The translations under genes and the position numbers were made by a program. Under the pieces are notes generated by a model. It searched no databases, had not been told where the DNA came from, and saw only the letters and a list, made by a program, of their open reading frames with translations. Shown in pieces: positions 54,601 to 63,352 of a DNA stretch of 64,000 bases. This DNA is from Methyloceanibacter methanicus (GTDB taxonomy: Bacteria; Pseudomonadota; Alphaproteobacteria; Rhizobiales; Methyloligellaceae): NCBI RefSeq assembly GCF_001723285.1, contig NZ_LPWG01000001.1, positions 49,907 through 113,906 on the forward strand, given 5' to 3'. The stretch's first letter is position 1, and each line of letters opens with the position of its first letter.

Positions 54601-55359
54601 TCACCCCTGCTTCGCCGATTTCTCCTGAGATGGCGCGCCAGCGGCGTCGTGCGATGCGCGCACGCCTGCGGGCCAGCCCAGCCAGGCCTGGGTGCGCAAA
54701 CCCCGGAGCCGGTAGCCACCGCCCGGGGCGTATTCGAAAAGCCAGCGCCGGGCCGCAAAGCGGTCGCGGACGATATAGGGGAAGACCGTTCCCAGAATCG
54801 CGCCGAGCGCCGCGTCGGTGAAGTAGTGTACGCCGATCAGCACCCGGCTGAACGCGACCCATGCCGCGATCGTGTAGACGAACACCCGCGCCCGCGGAAT
54901 GAATATGGCCACAACGGTCGCAAACGCGAAGATCGACGTCGAATGGCCCGACGGCAGCGAGGCGTGATCGGCGTCGAAGGCGAAGAAGGTGAAGTCGAAA
55001 TGGCCGAGCTCCTCGTAGAGCTTGGGGCGCGCCCGGCCCAGAATGTTCTTGCACAGCGAGGAGATCAGCCCGGCCCCGCCGATGCTCACAAACGCGAAGG
55101 TCGCCGCCTGGATGATCAGCCCGTACCCGGCCGCGTTGCGGAAACCGATATGGTTGCGCCGGAGCAGAACCGCGAAGCCGATGATGGTCGCGGTCGGAAT
55201 CAGCATCCAATTGGAGCGGCCGATATCGGTGATGACGCGGAAGAAGTCGCGGGCGGCCGGCGGCATGGCCTTGGCCCGCTCCAGCATGAAGGGGTCGATC
55301 AGCAGAAAGCCGACGGCCAGCACCGATAGGGCGATCAGCACCTGCTCCCACAGCTTCAT
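54601..55359 (-). CDS. PAP2 family membrane phosphatase
   Basis: The product has 252 residues with about six spans. The three phosphatase motifs are present: KNILGRARP (K-x6-R-P), PSGHS and SRVLIGVHYFTD (S-R-x5-H-x3-D). Such enzymes dephosphorylate phosphatidic acid, undecaprenyl pyrophosphate or lipid A. The ATG at 55359 is used; the upstream TTG lacks support. Substrate cannot be told from sequence. Confidence 0.85.
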   Translation of the reverse strand: MKLWEQVLIALSVLAVGFLLIDPFMLERAKAMPPAARDFFRVITDIGRSNWMLIPTATIIGFAVLLRRNHIGFRNAAGYGLIIQAATFAFVSIGGAGLISSLCKNILGRARPKLYEELGHFDFTFFAFDADHASLPSGHSTSIFAFATVVAIFIPRARVFVYTIAAWVAFSRVLIGVHYFTDAALGAILGTVFPYIVRDRFAARRWLFEYAPGGGYRLRGLRTQAWLGWPAGVRASHDAAGAPSQEKSAKQG

Positions 55360-55634
55360 AGACGAATCCTGCAACGAATCTGCCCGTATTTGCGTTTAGT
55401 CAGCGGGGTCCCCCGGCAGGGGCACCCCTCGGCCACTATGCGTATTGCGAACCATTATGCCATGCAAACCGGAAAGTTCGTTTCGGTTACGCCGCCCTGT
55501 TTCGGCCTCAGTCCCCCTCACCGAGGCGTGAACTCAGGTGTACGATTTGTAACCCCAAACCGCGCGCAACAGGTCTAGGCTTTCCGTGTCGAAATCCGAC
55601 GCCCCACAACGCTAGACGGGAAGGATACCCCCCC

Positions 55635-55760
55635 ATGTATTTGCCCTCTCGTATGACCATGAGACTCATCGCAGCCGGGGCCATTGTGGTGATTGCCACG
55701 GCGATGCATTCGCCCCTCGGCGCGAAGCTCGTCACGCTTCACGCAAGCATGATCGGCTAA
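55635..55760 (+). CDS. small membrane peptide (41 aa)
   Basis: The ATG follows GGAAGGA by 9 bases. It encodes MYLPSRMTMRLIAAGAIVVI, a hydrophobic helix, then a short tail ending MIG. It is too short for family assignment. The good ribosome site and membrane helix support it, but it could be chance. Confidence 0.45.
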   Translation: MYLPSRMTMRLIAAGAIVVIATAMHSPLGAKLVTLHASMIG

Positions 55761-55911
55761 AGAGACGCAGCGCTTCAGCGCGAACCATCCGCGCGGCACG
55801 GGATCCCCTCTCCCTCCTTGGGCGATGCCGTGCCGCCACTCGATCCTGCCCCCATCCTGCTTTTATGCAGCACACGAAGGCAAGCCCGGGCGCGGGTCCA
55901 GCGACAGCCGC

Positions 55912-56328
55912 TTAGCGCAGGCCGGTCAAGAGTGACAGGAGGCTTCGCTCGAGAGTCCGCTGTACCAGCGTGGCGAACACGGCCTGTCCGACGATCTTAC
56001 CCACACCGCGCGAAATCTCCTCGTGCGTCTTCCGGTCGGCCGGTCCGGCGCCCGGCTTGGGGCTGAGCGGAATCACGCCCGGGTCGCACCCACTCGTCTC
56101 GATGGGCGGTTTGCCGCCATGCATGTGCGAGACCGCGTCGCCCAAGGGATTGACGACGACGTCGTAGTGCACGATCACCGAGTGCGCGGAAGGATTGACC
56201 TCGACGCGATGAACGCCCTCGAGGCTCAGAAGCTTGGTCTCGAGCTCGTGCGCGAAAGCACGATCCTGCTTGATCCGCGGCACCTTGAAGCGTGCACGCC
56301 CGGGTACGTGGTGAATGCAATAAACCAT
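55912..56328 (-). CDS. HMA-fold protein of a ferrosome-like cluster
   Basis: The product has 138 residues. The first 70 residues form a heavy-metal-associated ferredoxin-like fold without the CxxC metal site: HHVPGRARFKVP, LEGVHRVEVNPSAHSVIVHY. A hydrophobic C-terminus follows (VGQAVFATLVQRTLERSLLSL). The P-x-R-x-R-x-K-x-P stretch recurs at the N-terminus of the P-type ATPase encoded 159 bases upstream. GGAGG precedes the ATG. It is probably the last gene of a five-gene operon. Confidence 0.72.
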   Translation of the reverse strand: MVYCIHHVPGRARFKVPRIKQDRAFAHELETKLLSLEGVHRVEVNPSAHSVIVHYDVVVNPLGDAVSHMHGGKPPIETSGCDPGVIPLSPKPGAGPADRKTHEEISRGVGKIVGQAVFATLVQRTLERSLLSLLTGLR

Positions 56329-56487
56329 TGGATCCTCCTCACGCGCCGCCGCTGGGACTGATCTTAAGGATCGAGATTGACAGCTTCGTCACGACTTTGC
56401 ATCCCTCATGTTAGTCGACGGCAAGGGCGGCATTGTGATCGGCGATCGTGACAGGCGCCGGTCTTTCGGGCTCCTCCGGCTCGCTCT

Positions 56488-58617
56488 TCATTGACGGGAA
56501 CCGGCTTGCGGACAGGCGCGCCCCAGCAACGCCAGCGTCGTTCCGTTGTGCAAGGTCGCAGCTGCAACCGGACCGAGCCAGCCGGTCGAGGCCACCACGT
56601 ACAGCCCCGAATTGATGCCGATCGCCGCGCGGAAATTGCTGCGGATGATGTCCATGGCGGTCCGGGACGCCTCTCGCGCGTCGGCCACGAGACCGAGACT
56701 GTCCTGAAGCAGCACGATGTCGGCTGTGGCACGCGCGATATCGGCGCCGCGCGGCATGGCGATCCCCACATCGGCCGTGGCCAAGGCAGGCGCGTCGTTG
56801 ATGCCGTCACCCACAAAAGCGGTCCGGCAACCGTCCTCGCCGAGCTGCTTCACGATCTCCGCCTTGTCCTCCGGCTGCAGTTCGGCGAACACGCCGTCCA
56901 GACCCAGACCTTCGGCCAGCGCCTCGGCGCGCTGCTTGCGGTCGCCCGTGAGCATGATCAACCTGCGGACGCCGGATGCCCGCAGCCGTCTCACGGTCTC
57001 GGCGGAGTCTGTCCTGAGCTCATCGCGGAGCGCGATGATGCCAACGGCGCGTCCCCCGAACGCGATATAGAGCAGCATCTTGCCTTGGGCCGACAGCGCC
57101 TGCGCGGTGTCTTCGTAGGTCGAAAGCGCGATCCCTTCGTGATCCTGCAAGAAATGCCGGCTGCCGATCAGGACCGCCTCGCCGTCAACGCGTGTCCTCA
57201 GCCCATGGGCGATTTCCACGTCGATATCGTCATGCGCGACATGGGGCGCGCCCCGTTCGCGGGCCACGCGGACAATGGCCGCCGCCACGGGATGGCGCGC
57301 ATGCTCCTCGATGGACGCGGCCATCGCCAGCAACCGGTCCTCGGACCAGTCTTGCGGCGCCAGGGAAACGATGTCGGTGATGGCGAGGTCGCCGCGCGTC
57401 AGCGTTCCCGTCTTGTCGAACACCACCGTGTCTACTTTCGACAGCGCCTCGATGCTCGGACCGCCCTTGATCAACACACCGCGATCGGCGGCTTCCGACA
57501 TCATGGACCGGATCGCCACCGGCGCGCTCAACTTCACCGCACACGAATAGTCGATCAGCAGAACGGACATCACGCGGGTGATGTCCCGGGTCAGGAGGAA
57601 CGTCGCCAGCCCCAATCCGAGCGTCGTCAGAACACGCTGGTTGGCGAATTCCTCCGCAACCCGTTCCGTCTCCGACTTGGCGGTCAGCGACTCGTGGATG
57701 AACGCGGCGATGCGCGCGGTGGTGGTCTCATCGCCAACCTGGCGGGCTTCAATCCTGATCCGCCCGTTCTCGACAATGCTGCCGGCAATGACCCGATCCC
57801 CCGCCTCCTTGCCGACCGGCACGCTCTCCCCGGTCACGGACGCTTGGTTGACCTGAGCGGCCCCGTTCCGCACCAACCCGTCGACCGGAATCAATTCGCC
57901 GATGCCGACGACGACGATCTCGCCCATGTCCAAGTCCGCGAACGGCACTTTGACCACGTCTCCGTTCCGTTCGACCCACACGGAGGATGGGTGCCGGTAA
58001 AGCAGGTGCGACAGAAGGTCCTCGGAATGGCGCTCGGTGGTCTCTTCGAGATAGTCGCCGGTCGCCATCAGCTCGTCGGTGAGGAGGGCCGTGCCGTATC
58101 GGCCACGCGCGGCACCGAGCGACACGGCCGTGGCGTCGAGCACTTCGACCGTCACGCCTTGCGTGAGCAACGACCAGACGCCGCGGAAGACCCGCGGCGC
58201 GATCGAACCCCAGACCACGACCCGGCCGAGAGTTGCGGGCAGCACGGGAAGAACCAGGAACAGCGCGGCACGCAGCACAAGAGGCGTGACGCTCGGTTCG
58301 CTCTCACCGTTGTGGAACGCGAGCGCACTCGGCGAGAGCGCCGAGAGCCGGTCGAGTATGGCCTGCCGCGTCGCGGCCTTGCCGTCGTAACCGATGGTCA
58401 CGGACGCCGCGGCCGCATTGATCCGCACGGACTCGACGCCGTCGAACTCGGAAATGAGGCTCGTCAGATGCCCGGCATCCAGATGCGGCCGGCGCAGCAG
58501 CGGCATCTTGAGACGCAGTCTCCTGGGCAGCGCGTGCGCCACGACGACCGTGTTCTGCCGCTGGTGAAGCGGCCTAACGTTGTCGCCGCTCGGCGATGCG
58601 GTGGCTTCAAGAGACAT
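56488..58617 (-). CDS. P1B-type ATPase with SCA metal motif (FezB-like)
   Basis: The product has 709 residues. The N-terminal domain is HMA-like but lacks CxxC (HALPRRLRLKMP at 28-39). Membrane spans, TGES (262-265), the phosphorylation site DKTGT (401-405) and GDGINDAP are all present. The intramembrane motif is Tyr-Ser-Cys-Ala-Val-Lys (357-362) instead of Cys-Pro-Cys. That places it outside the Cu and Zn pumps and near the P1B-6 group, which includes ferrosome FezB. It probably moves iron into a membrane compartment; the ion is inferred from the Feo neighbours. Confidence 0.82.
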   Translation of the reverse strand: MSLEATASPSGDNVRPLHQRQNTVVVAHALPRRLRLKMPLLRRPHLDAGHLTSLISEFDGVESVRINAAAASVTIGYDGKAATRQAILDRLSALSPSALAFHNGESEPSVTPLVLRAALFLVLPVLPATLGRVVVWGSIAPRVFRGVWSLLTQGVTVEVLDATAVSLGAARGRYGTALLTDELMATGDYLEETTERHSEDLLSHLLYRHPSSVWVERNGDVVKVPFADLDMGEIVVVGIGELIPVDGLVRNGAAQVNQASVTGESVPVGKEAGDRVIAGSIVENGRIRIEARQVGDETTTARIAAFIHESLTAKSETERVAEEFANQRVLTTLGLGLATFLLTRDITRVMSVLLIDYSCAVKLSAPVAIRSMMSEAADRGVLIKGGPSIEALSKVDTVVFDKTGTLTRGDLAITDIVSLAPQDWSEDRLLAMAASIEEHARHPVAAAIVRVARERGAPHVAHDDIDVEIAHGLRTRVDGEAVLIGSRHFLQDHEGIALSTYEDTAQALSAQGKMLLYIAFGGRAVGIIALRDELRTDSAETVRRLRASGVRRLIMLTGDRKQRAEALAEGLGLDGVFAELQPEDKAEIVKQLGEDGCRTAFVGDGINDAPALATADVGIAMPRGADIARATADIVLLQDSLGLVADAREASRTAMDIIRSNFRAAIGINSGLYVVASTGWLGPVAAATLHNGTTLALLGRACPQAGSRQ

Positions 58618-58629
58618 GTGACAACCGTG

Positions 58630-59034
58630 CTACTCCCCGTGATTGGCCTTGACCTCGGATTCCGCATCACGGAAACGCTCTTTCGTCTCCTCGAGGGCGC
58701 CTTGGATGCCGAGCCAGACCTGCGTGATGCCGCGGATCGCCGCGCGTTGAACGTGCTCGTTGGTCAGGACATAAGTCAGCGCACTGCCCACCAGCATGCC
58801 GGTGACGAACCGATTGTTGAGCAGACCGAGCGCCGCCGGGCCTTGCGGCTGGCCGGGCGCCATCGGACCATAGCCCGCGGCGTGGCCCGGACCGAAAGGG
58901 TGCGCGTGCTGATGCCAATGCGGCCCGTAACCAAAAGCTTGGCCTGGGTCGTAAGCTTGCGGCCCAGGGCCGCCGTTATGCGCATCGGCCGGGTTGCCGG
59001 GAGACATCTGATACATGTGGGGATGGGGATTCAT
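58630..59034 (-). CDS. His/Gly/Pro-rich membrane protein of the ferrosome-like cluster
   Basis: The product has 134 residues. The first 65 are low-complexity and rich in His, Gly and Pro (GYGPHWHQHAHPFGPGHAAG), possibly metal-binding. One span (FVTGMLVGSALTYVL) follows, then an amphipathic helix (VQRAAIRGITQVWLGIQGAL) and an acidic tail. GGAAGGAAG lies 5 bases before the ATG. It precedes the ATPase gene by 12 bases. It belongs to no annotated family I know; by position it is a candidate structural component. Confidence 0.68.
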   Translation of the reverse strand: MNPHPHMYQMSPGNPADAHNGGPGPQAYDPGQAFGYGPHWHQHAHPFGPGHAAGYGPMAPGQPQGPAALGLLNNRFVTGMLVGSALTYVLTNEHVQRAAIRGITQVWLGIQGALEETKERFRDAESEVKANHGE

Positions 59035-59078
59035 CGAGACTTCCTTCCGATTGAACGTTGCTGCAGAACCGCCGCGCG

Positions 59079-59423
59079 TCAGCTGCCCGCGGGCTCGTTC
59101 GCTTTCTCTTGGCCGGCCATGTAGAGCGCTCCCGCGCCGACGGCCAGCACGACAGCCACGCCCGTCAACGGATGGTTCCGCACCAGATGCGCCGCCGTTC
59201 CCGCGAGCACGCCGGCGCCGGCACCGATCGCGGCGTTGGTGACCGTGTGTTTGATGGCCTCGTCGCGCGTCAGCTCGCCCTCGCGCATGCGGCGTAGATC
59301 GGTCACTGCGGCCCAGCCGCCGGCAATCATGGCACCGGCCGCGCCTGTGCGCAGAAGATAGGGACCGGCTGGCAGCATGGGTGCGGCATAGCCGTAGCTC
59401 TGAACGTAATTGGGATAGGTCAC
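59079..59423 (-). CDS. Gly/Ala-rich membrane protein of the ferrosome-like cluster
   Basis: The product has 114 residues from GTG 59423, overlapping the previous stop (GTGA) with AAGGAG upstream. A Tyr-rich start (YPNYVQSYGYAAP) is followed by Gly-zipper spans (TGAAGAMIAGGWAAV, AAIGAGAGVLAGTAA, VALA-type LTGVAVVLAVGAGALYMAG). Small Gly-zipper proteins pack tightly in curved or granule membranes, which would suit a ferrosome or magnetosome-like shell. That role is inferred. Confidence 0.65.
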   Translation of the reverse strand: MTYPNYVQSYGYAAPMLPAGPYLLRTGAAGAMIAGGWAAVTDLRRMREGELTRDEAIKHTVTNAAIGAGAGVLAGTAAHLVRNHPLTGVAVVLAVGAGALYMAGQEKANEPAGS

Positions 59424-60013
59424 TCTTTCTTCTCCTTGTCGTCGGCGGTTGGTCCGCCGCTCGCGCCGGGTTCCGGCGCGTGTTGCGCGGCAGCGGTGCC
59501 GCCGTTCTTGCCCGCACCGGCGGCCCCAGTGAAAGCTCCGGCGAACATGGTCTTGAGGGTCGGCAAGTTTGTCGCAAGAAGCGCCGCGCCCGCGCCGATC
59601 AAAGCGCCTTTCCAGAACCCGTCGTCGTCGAGCGAGAGCAGTTTGCCGATCGTGTCGGCATCGACATGGCCGCGCGAGAGCCGGTCGAACGCTTCCTTGT
59701 ATGCGGCATTCCTGTCGTGGCTCGCGTATGCGTCCGCGCCGGGTCCTGCCCTGTATGGATCGCCTGCGGGACCAAACACCCCACCATGCATCATTCCGGG
59801 GGCGCCCGCCGCTCCGTACCCGGCATTGCCATATGGCGGAAACGCCGGAGGCTCGGGCCCGTAGTAGTACCAACCGAACGGCAATGCGCCTTGCGCGTGC
59901 ATGCCGGCCCCTTCGGGCGCTTCGTAATCGCCGCCGAATGGACCGTTCGATTGTCTGCCCATGCGGTTTTCGGCCCCGGGACCGGTCTCATCACTCATGT
60001 GTCGATCACTCAT
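59420..60013 (-). CDS. Gly/Pro/Tyr-rich membrane protein, first gene of the ferrosome-like cluster
   Basis: The product has 197 residues (Met6 at 59998 is an alternative start). The N-terminal half is low-complexity (FGWYYYGPEPPAFPPYGNAG). A helical stretch (YKEAFDRLSRGHVDADTIGK) leads to one membrane segment (WKGALIGAGAALLATNLPTL) and a Gly-rich tail ending DKEKKE. It opens the leftward operon, 182 bases from divergent feoA. No family was assigned. Confidence 0.65.
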   Translation of the reverse strand: MSDRHMSDETGPGAENRMGRQSNGPFGGDYEAPEGAGMHAQGALPFGWYYYGPEPPAFPPYGNAGYGAAGAPGMMHGGVFGPAGDPYRAGPGADAYASHDRNAAYKEAFDRLSRGHVDADTIGKLLSLDDDGFWKGALIGAGAALLATNLPTLKTMFAGAFTGAAGAGKNGGTAAAQHAPEPGASGGPTADDKEKKE

Positions 60014-60077
60014 TCACTCGTTGCTGCCATGCGAACGCCCGCCTTCAGCCGTGTAAAGCCATTCAAACAGCAGCACT

Positions 60078-60091
60078 TTGACCAAGGTCAG
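60078..60091. promoter_or_regulatory. FNR/FixK-like site between the two iron operons
   Basis: TTGACCAAGGTCAG matches the FNR/FixK pattern TTGAY-N4-RTCAA at nine of ten defined positions and is nearly palindromic. It lies 65 bases from the first codon of the ferrosome-like operon and 105 from feoA, so it could serve both. Oxygen-limited induction of ferrous iron genes would be sensible, but the site is unproven. Confidence 0.5.
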
Positions 60092-60195
60092 TTTCTCGGG
60101 CTAAAAAATATGACTTATCTTGTCCACAATCTGGCGCGCGCCGTGGTCGCGTGTCAATCTTTTGGAGCGATCGAGGGTCGCTTGGTGCGAGAACG

Positions 60196-60450
60196 ATGAG
60201 TGATGGTGGACTGCCGCTCGCAATGGTCGGTGCGGAAGAGCGGGTCAAGGTCGTCGCGGTGTCCGGCGACCACAATGACCAAAGACGTTTGTTCGATCTC
60301 GGAATCGTTGTCGGCAAGGAGCTGACCGTCACCCAGCGTCAGGTTGACGGGCGCATGGTGGTTGCGCTCGGCGATCTCCGGCTGGCTCTGGGAGTCGGCG
60401 TCACGCAGAAGATCCTCGTCAGGCCCGTTGCCGGCGAGGAAACGAGGTGA
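60196..60450 (+). CDS. feoA: ferrous iron transport protein FeoA (first copy)
   Basis: This 84-residue SH3-like protein: VGAEERVKVVAVSGDHNDQ, RRLFDLGIVVGKELTV, VALGDLRLALGVGVTQKILV. It is the first of two FeoA proteins encoded in tandem; FeoA assists FeoB. The ATG at 60196 lacks a strong ribosome site. The next gene begins five bases after its stop. Confidence 0.85.
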   Translation: MSDGGLPLAMVGAEERVKVVAVSGDHNDQRRLFDLGIVVGKELTVTQRQVDGRMVVALGDLRLALGVGVTQKILVRPVAGEETR

Positions 60451-60454
60451 AGGC

Positions 60455-60691
60455 ATGAATGAAGGACTTGGTGGTCTGTCCGTCGGAGACCGCGCTGCCG
60501 TGATCGGGTTCAACCAGGGCCAGCAGCACTACCGGCAGAAGCTGCTTGCGATGGGACTCACCCCGGGCACCGAGCTCAGCGTGGTCCGCGTCGCTCCGCT
60601 GGGCGACCCGGTCGAAATCAAGGTACGCGGTTTCTCGCTCAGCCTGCGCAAGGCCGAGGCGGACGCCTTAAAAATCGAGAGGATCGATTGA
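60455..60691 (+). CDS. feoA: ferrous iron transport protein FeoA (second copy)
   Basis: A 78-residue FeoA closer to the classic form: [65 protein letters not shown] precedes the ATG. Its stop overlaps the feoB start by one base (TGATG). Confidence 0.9.
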   Translation: MNEGLGGLSVGDRAAVIGFNQGQQHYRQKLLAMGLTPGTELSVVRVAPLGDPVEIKVRGFSLSLRKAEADALKIERID

Positions 60692-63020
60692 TGGCTGACG
60701 TGCGCATTGCCATTGTTGGCAATCCCAATTGCGGCAAGACCACACTCTTCAACGCGCTGACGGGCACGCAACAGCGCGTCGGAAACTGGCCGGGCGTGAC
60801 CGTCGAGAAGAAGGTCGGCGGCTTTGCCTATCGCGGCCAGAGAATCGAGGTCGTCGACTTGCCCGGCGTCTACTCGCTCGACGGCGCGGCGCGCGCGTCT
60901 CTCTCGACGAGCGCGTTGCGCGCGACTACGTCGTGTCGGGCGGCGCGGACTTGATCGTCAACATCGTCGACGCCTCGAACATCGAGCGGAACCTCTACCT
61001 CACCACGCAATTGCTCGAAATGGGCGCCCCGATCGTGGTGGCGCTCAACATGATCGATATCGCCAAGTCGCGGCGGTTGGAGATCGATATCGACGAACTC
61101 TCCAAGCGGCTGAGCTGTCCGGTCATCCCCATTGTCGCCTCGGCCGAGAAGGGCATCGAGGATCTCAAGGCGGGGATTGCCCGTGCCGCGGACGAAGAGA
61201 AACCCGGCCGGAAAGCGGTCACCTACAGGCCGGAGGTCGAAGCGGCCCTCGCCGAGTTGCTGCCGCATATCACATCGACGGCAACGAGCGGTTCGCCGCG
61301 CTGGCTCGCGGTTAAGCTCCTCGAAGGCGACGAAAACGCATCGGGCACGCTCGACTCCGAAGCGGAGACGATCGCCGCGCGCGAAAGGAACAAGCTCGAG
61401 GAGAAACTAGGCGTCGACACCGACACGCTCATCGCCAGCGGTCGCTACGACTTCGTCAACGGGGTGACGCAGACATCCGTGCGCCGGAAGACGCAACTGA
61501 AAAAGACGGTGTCCGACAGCATCGACCGCGTCATCCTCAACCGGACGCTGGGCATCCCGATCTTCCTCGTCATCATGTACGCGATGTTCATGTTCACCAT
61601 CAACATCGGCGGCGCCTTCATCGACTTCTTCGACATTGCCGCGGGCACCATCTTCGTCGACGGCTTCGGCCAATTCCTCGAGGGCATCGGCAGCCCCGAC
61701 TGGATCGTCACCCTGCTCGCGACCGGCGTTGGCGGCGGCATTCAGACCGTCGCGACATTCATCCCGGTCATCGCATGCCTGTTTCTTTTCCTCTCGATCC
61801 TGGAGGACTCCGGCTATATGGCGCGCGCCGCGTTCGTCATGGACCGGCTCATGCGCATGGTCGGCCTGCCCGGCAAATCCTTCGTCCCGCTCATTGTCGG
61901 ATTCGGCTGCAACGTGCCGGCGATCATGGCCGCCCGGACGCTGGAGAATCCACGCGACCGCACCATGACCATCATGATGGCTCCGTTCATGTCGTGCGGC
62001 GCCAAGCTCCCCGTCTATGCGCTCTTCGCGGCAGCGTTCTTTCCGGTCGGAGGACAGAACCTCGTCTTCGCGCTCTATCTGATCGGCATTCTCGCCGCCG
62101 TATTCACCGGGCTGGTGCTGAAGCACACGCTGCTGCGAGGCGAAACCTCGCCCTTCGTGATGGAGCTGCCGCCCTACCACATGCCGACCTTCAAAGGCAT
62201 CATGCTGCGCACCTGGGACCGCTTGCGGAGTTTCATTCTGCGCGCCGGCAAGGTGATCGTCGCCATGGTCGTCGTGATCGCCTTCCTCAACTCCTGGGGA
62301 ACCGACGGAAGTTTCGGCCACGAGGACTCGGAGGAGTCGGTGCTGTCGGAGATCGGGCGCGGGCTGGTTCCGGTATTCGAGCCCATGGGCATTCAGGAGG
62401 ACAATTGGCCCGCGACAGTCGGCATCTTCACCGGCCTGCTCGCCAAGGAGGTCGTGGTCGGTACGCTCAACACGCTCTACTCCAGCATGGCGACGAGCGA
62501 CGCCGAGCCGGGTTCCGAGGAGGGCGAAGACGCGTTCAGCGTCTGGGGCGGTCTCCAGGCGGCGGTCGACAGTGTCGGACCGAACCTGCGGGACGCCTTC
62601 GGCACGGCACAAGATCCGTTGGGCATGGATATCGGCGACGTCAGTTCGCCGCTCACCGCGGCGGAGGAGCAAGGCGTGAGCGCCGGTATCTTCGGATCGA
62701 TGGCAAACCTCTTCGACGGTCAAGTCGGCGCCTTCGCCTATCTGCTCTTCATCCTGCTCTATATGCCTTGCGTCGCGGCCATCGCCGCCGTCTATCGCGA
62801 GACCGGCACGACCTGGGCCATACTCGTGAGCGTCTGGACCACCGCGCTCGCATACGCTGTCGCCGTGCTGTTCTACCAGACCGCGACGTTTTCCCGGGAT
62901 CCGGTGTCGTCGGCCTGGTGGATCGGCGGAATCCTCGCACTCTTCGTCGCGGTGTTCTTGGCCTTGCGCTTCTACGGCACGCGCGAGGAGCCCCGCACCG
63001 CCGCCGTCCCGAGCGTATAA
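60691..63020 (+). CDS. feoB: ferrous iron transporter FeoB (frameshifted)
   Basis: The repaired length is about 777 residues. The N-terminal G domain has the Walker [15 protein letters not shown], switch regions and DLPGVYSL. After the break comes DERVARDYV and the regulatory helices, then the Gate/core membrane part ([43 protein letters not shown]). The frame breaks near 60886-60906, fitting one lost base in a GC or TC run. FeoB imports Fe2+ across the inner membrane. Adjacent feoA and feoC complete the operon. Confidence 0.95.
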
Positions 63021-63076
63021 CCGAAGACGTGCATGCCTAAACCGCGCCCTAACAGCACCGAAGATCACGAACGCCC

Positions 63077-63352
63077 ATGTTGCTCGATCTGAAGAACTAC
63101 CTCGAGGCCCACAATCCGGCCAGCATCGGGGACCTCGCGACGCACTATAGTATCGAACCGGACGCCTTGCGGGGCATGCTCGATCATTGGATCCGCAAGG
63201 GTAAGGTGAAGCGTCTCGAACTCGGATGCACATGCAAGAGCTGCTCGCAGGGTGGCACTTGCGGCAGTTGCTGCTCCACTTCCTTCGAGATTTACCAATG
63301 GCTCGACGGCGCAAACGATGGAAAAGCCGCTTCTCCTGATCGGTATTCATAG
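63077..63352 (+). CDS. feoC: FeoC-like winged-helix protein
   Basis: The product has 91 residues. The winged helix (MLLDLKNYLEAHNPASIGDL) is followed by a cysteine-rich loop with Cys51, 53, 56, 62, 65 and 66 that could hold an Fe-S cluster, as in FeoC proteins. It follows feoB by 56 bases. Its 3' end overlaps the next gene by 35 bases. Confidence 0.82.
   Translation: MLLDLKNYLEAHNPASIGDLATHYSIEPDALRGMLDHWIRKGKVKRLELGCTCKSCSQGGTCGSCCSTSFEIYQWLDGANDGKAASPDRYS

Noticed and set aside
55912..60013. Calling the cluster magnetosome (mam) genes
   Set aside because: No mamA, mamB, mamM, mamK or mamE homologue is visible; the ATPase-based layout fits ferrosomes better.
60078..60091. Reading the palindrome as a RirA iron box
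   Set aside because: The spacing is TGA-N6-TCA, not the N9 of iron-rhodo boxes, so an FNR/FixK reading was preferred.
6758..60906. Treating every frame-broken gene as a real pseudogene
   Set aside because: The breaks are all of one sense, lie in short base runs, and hit genes such as cheA and feoB that are otherwise perfectly preserved; consensus errors explain them better.
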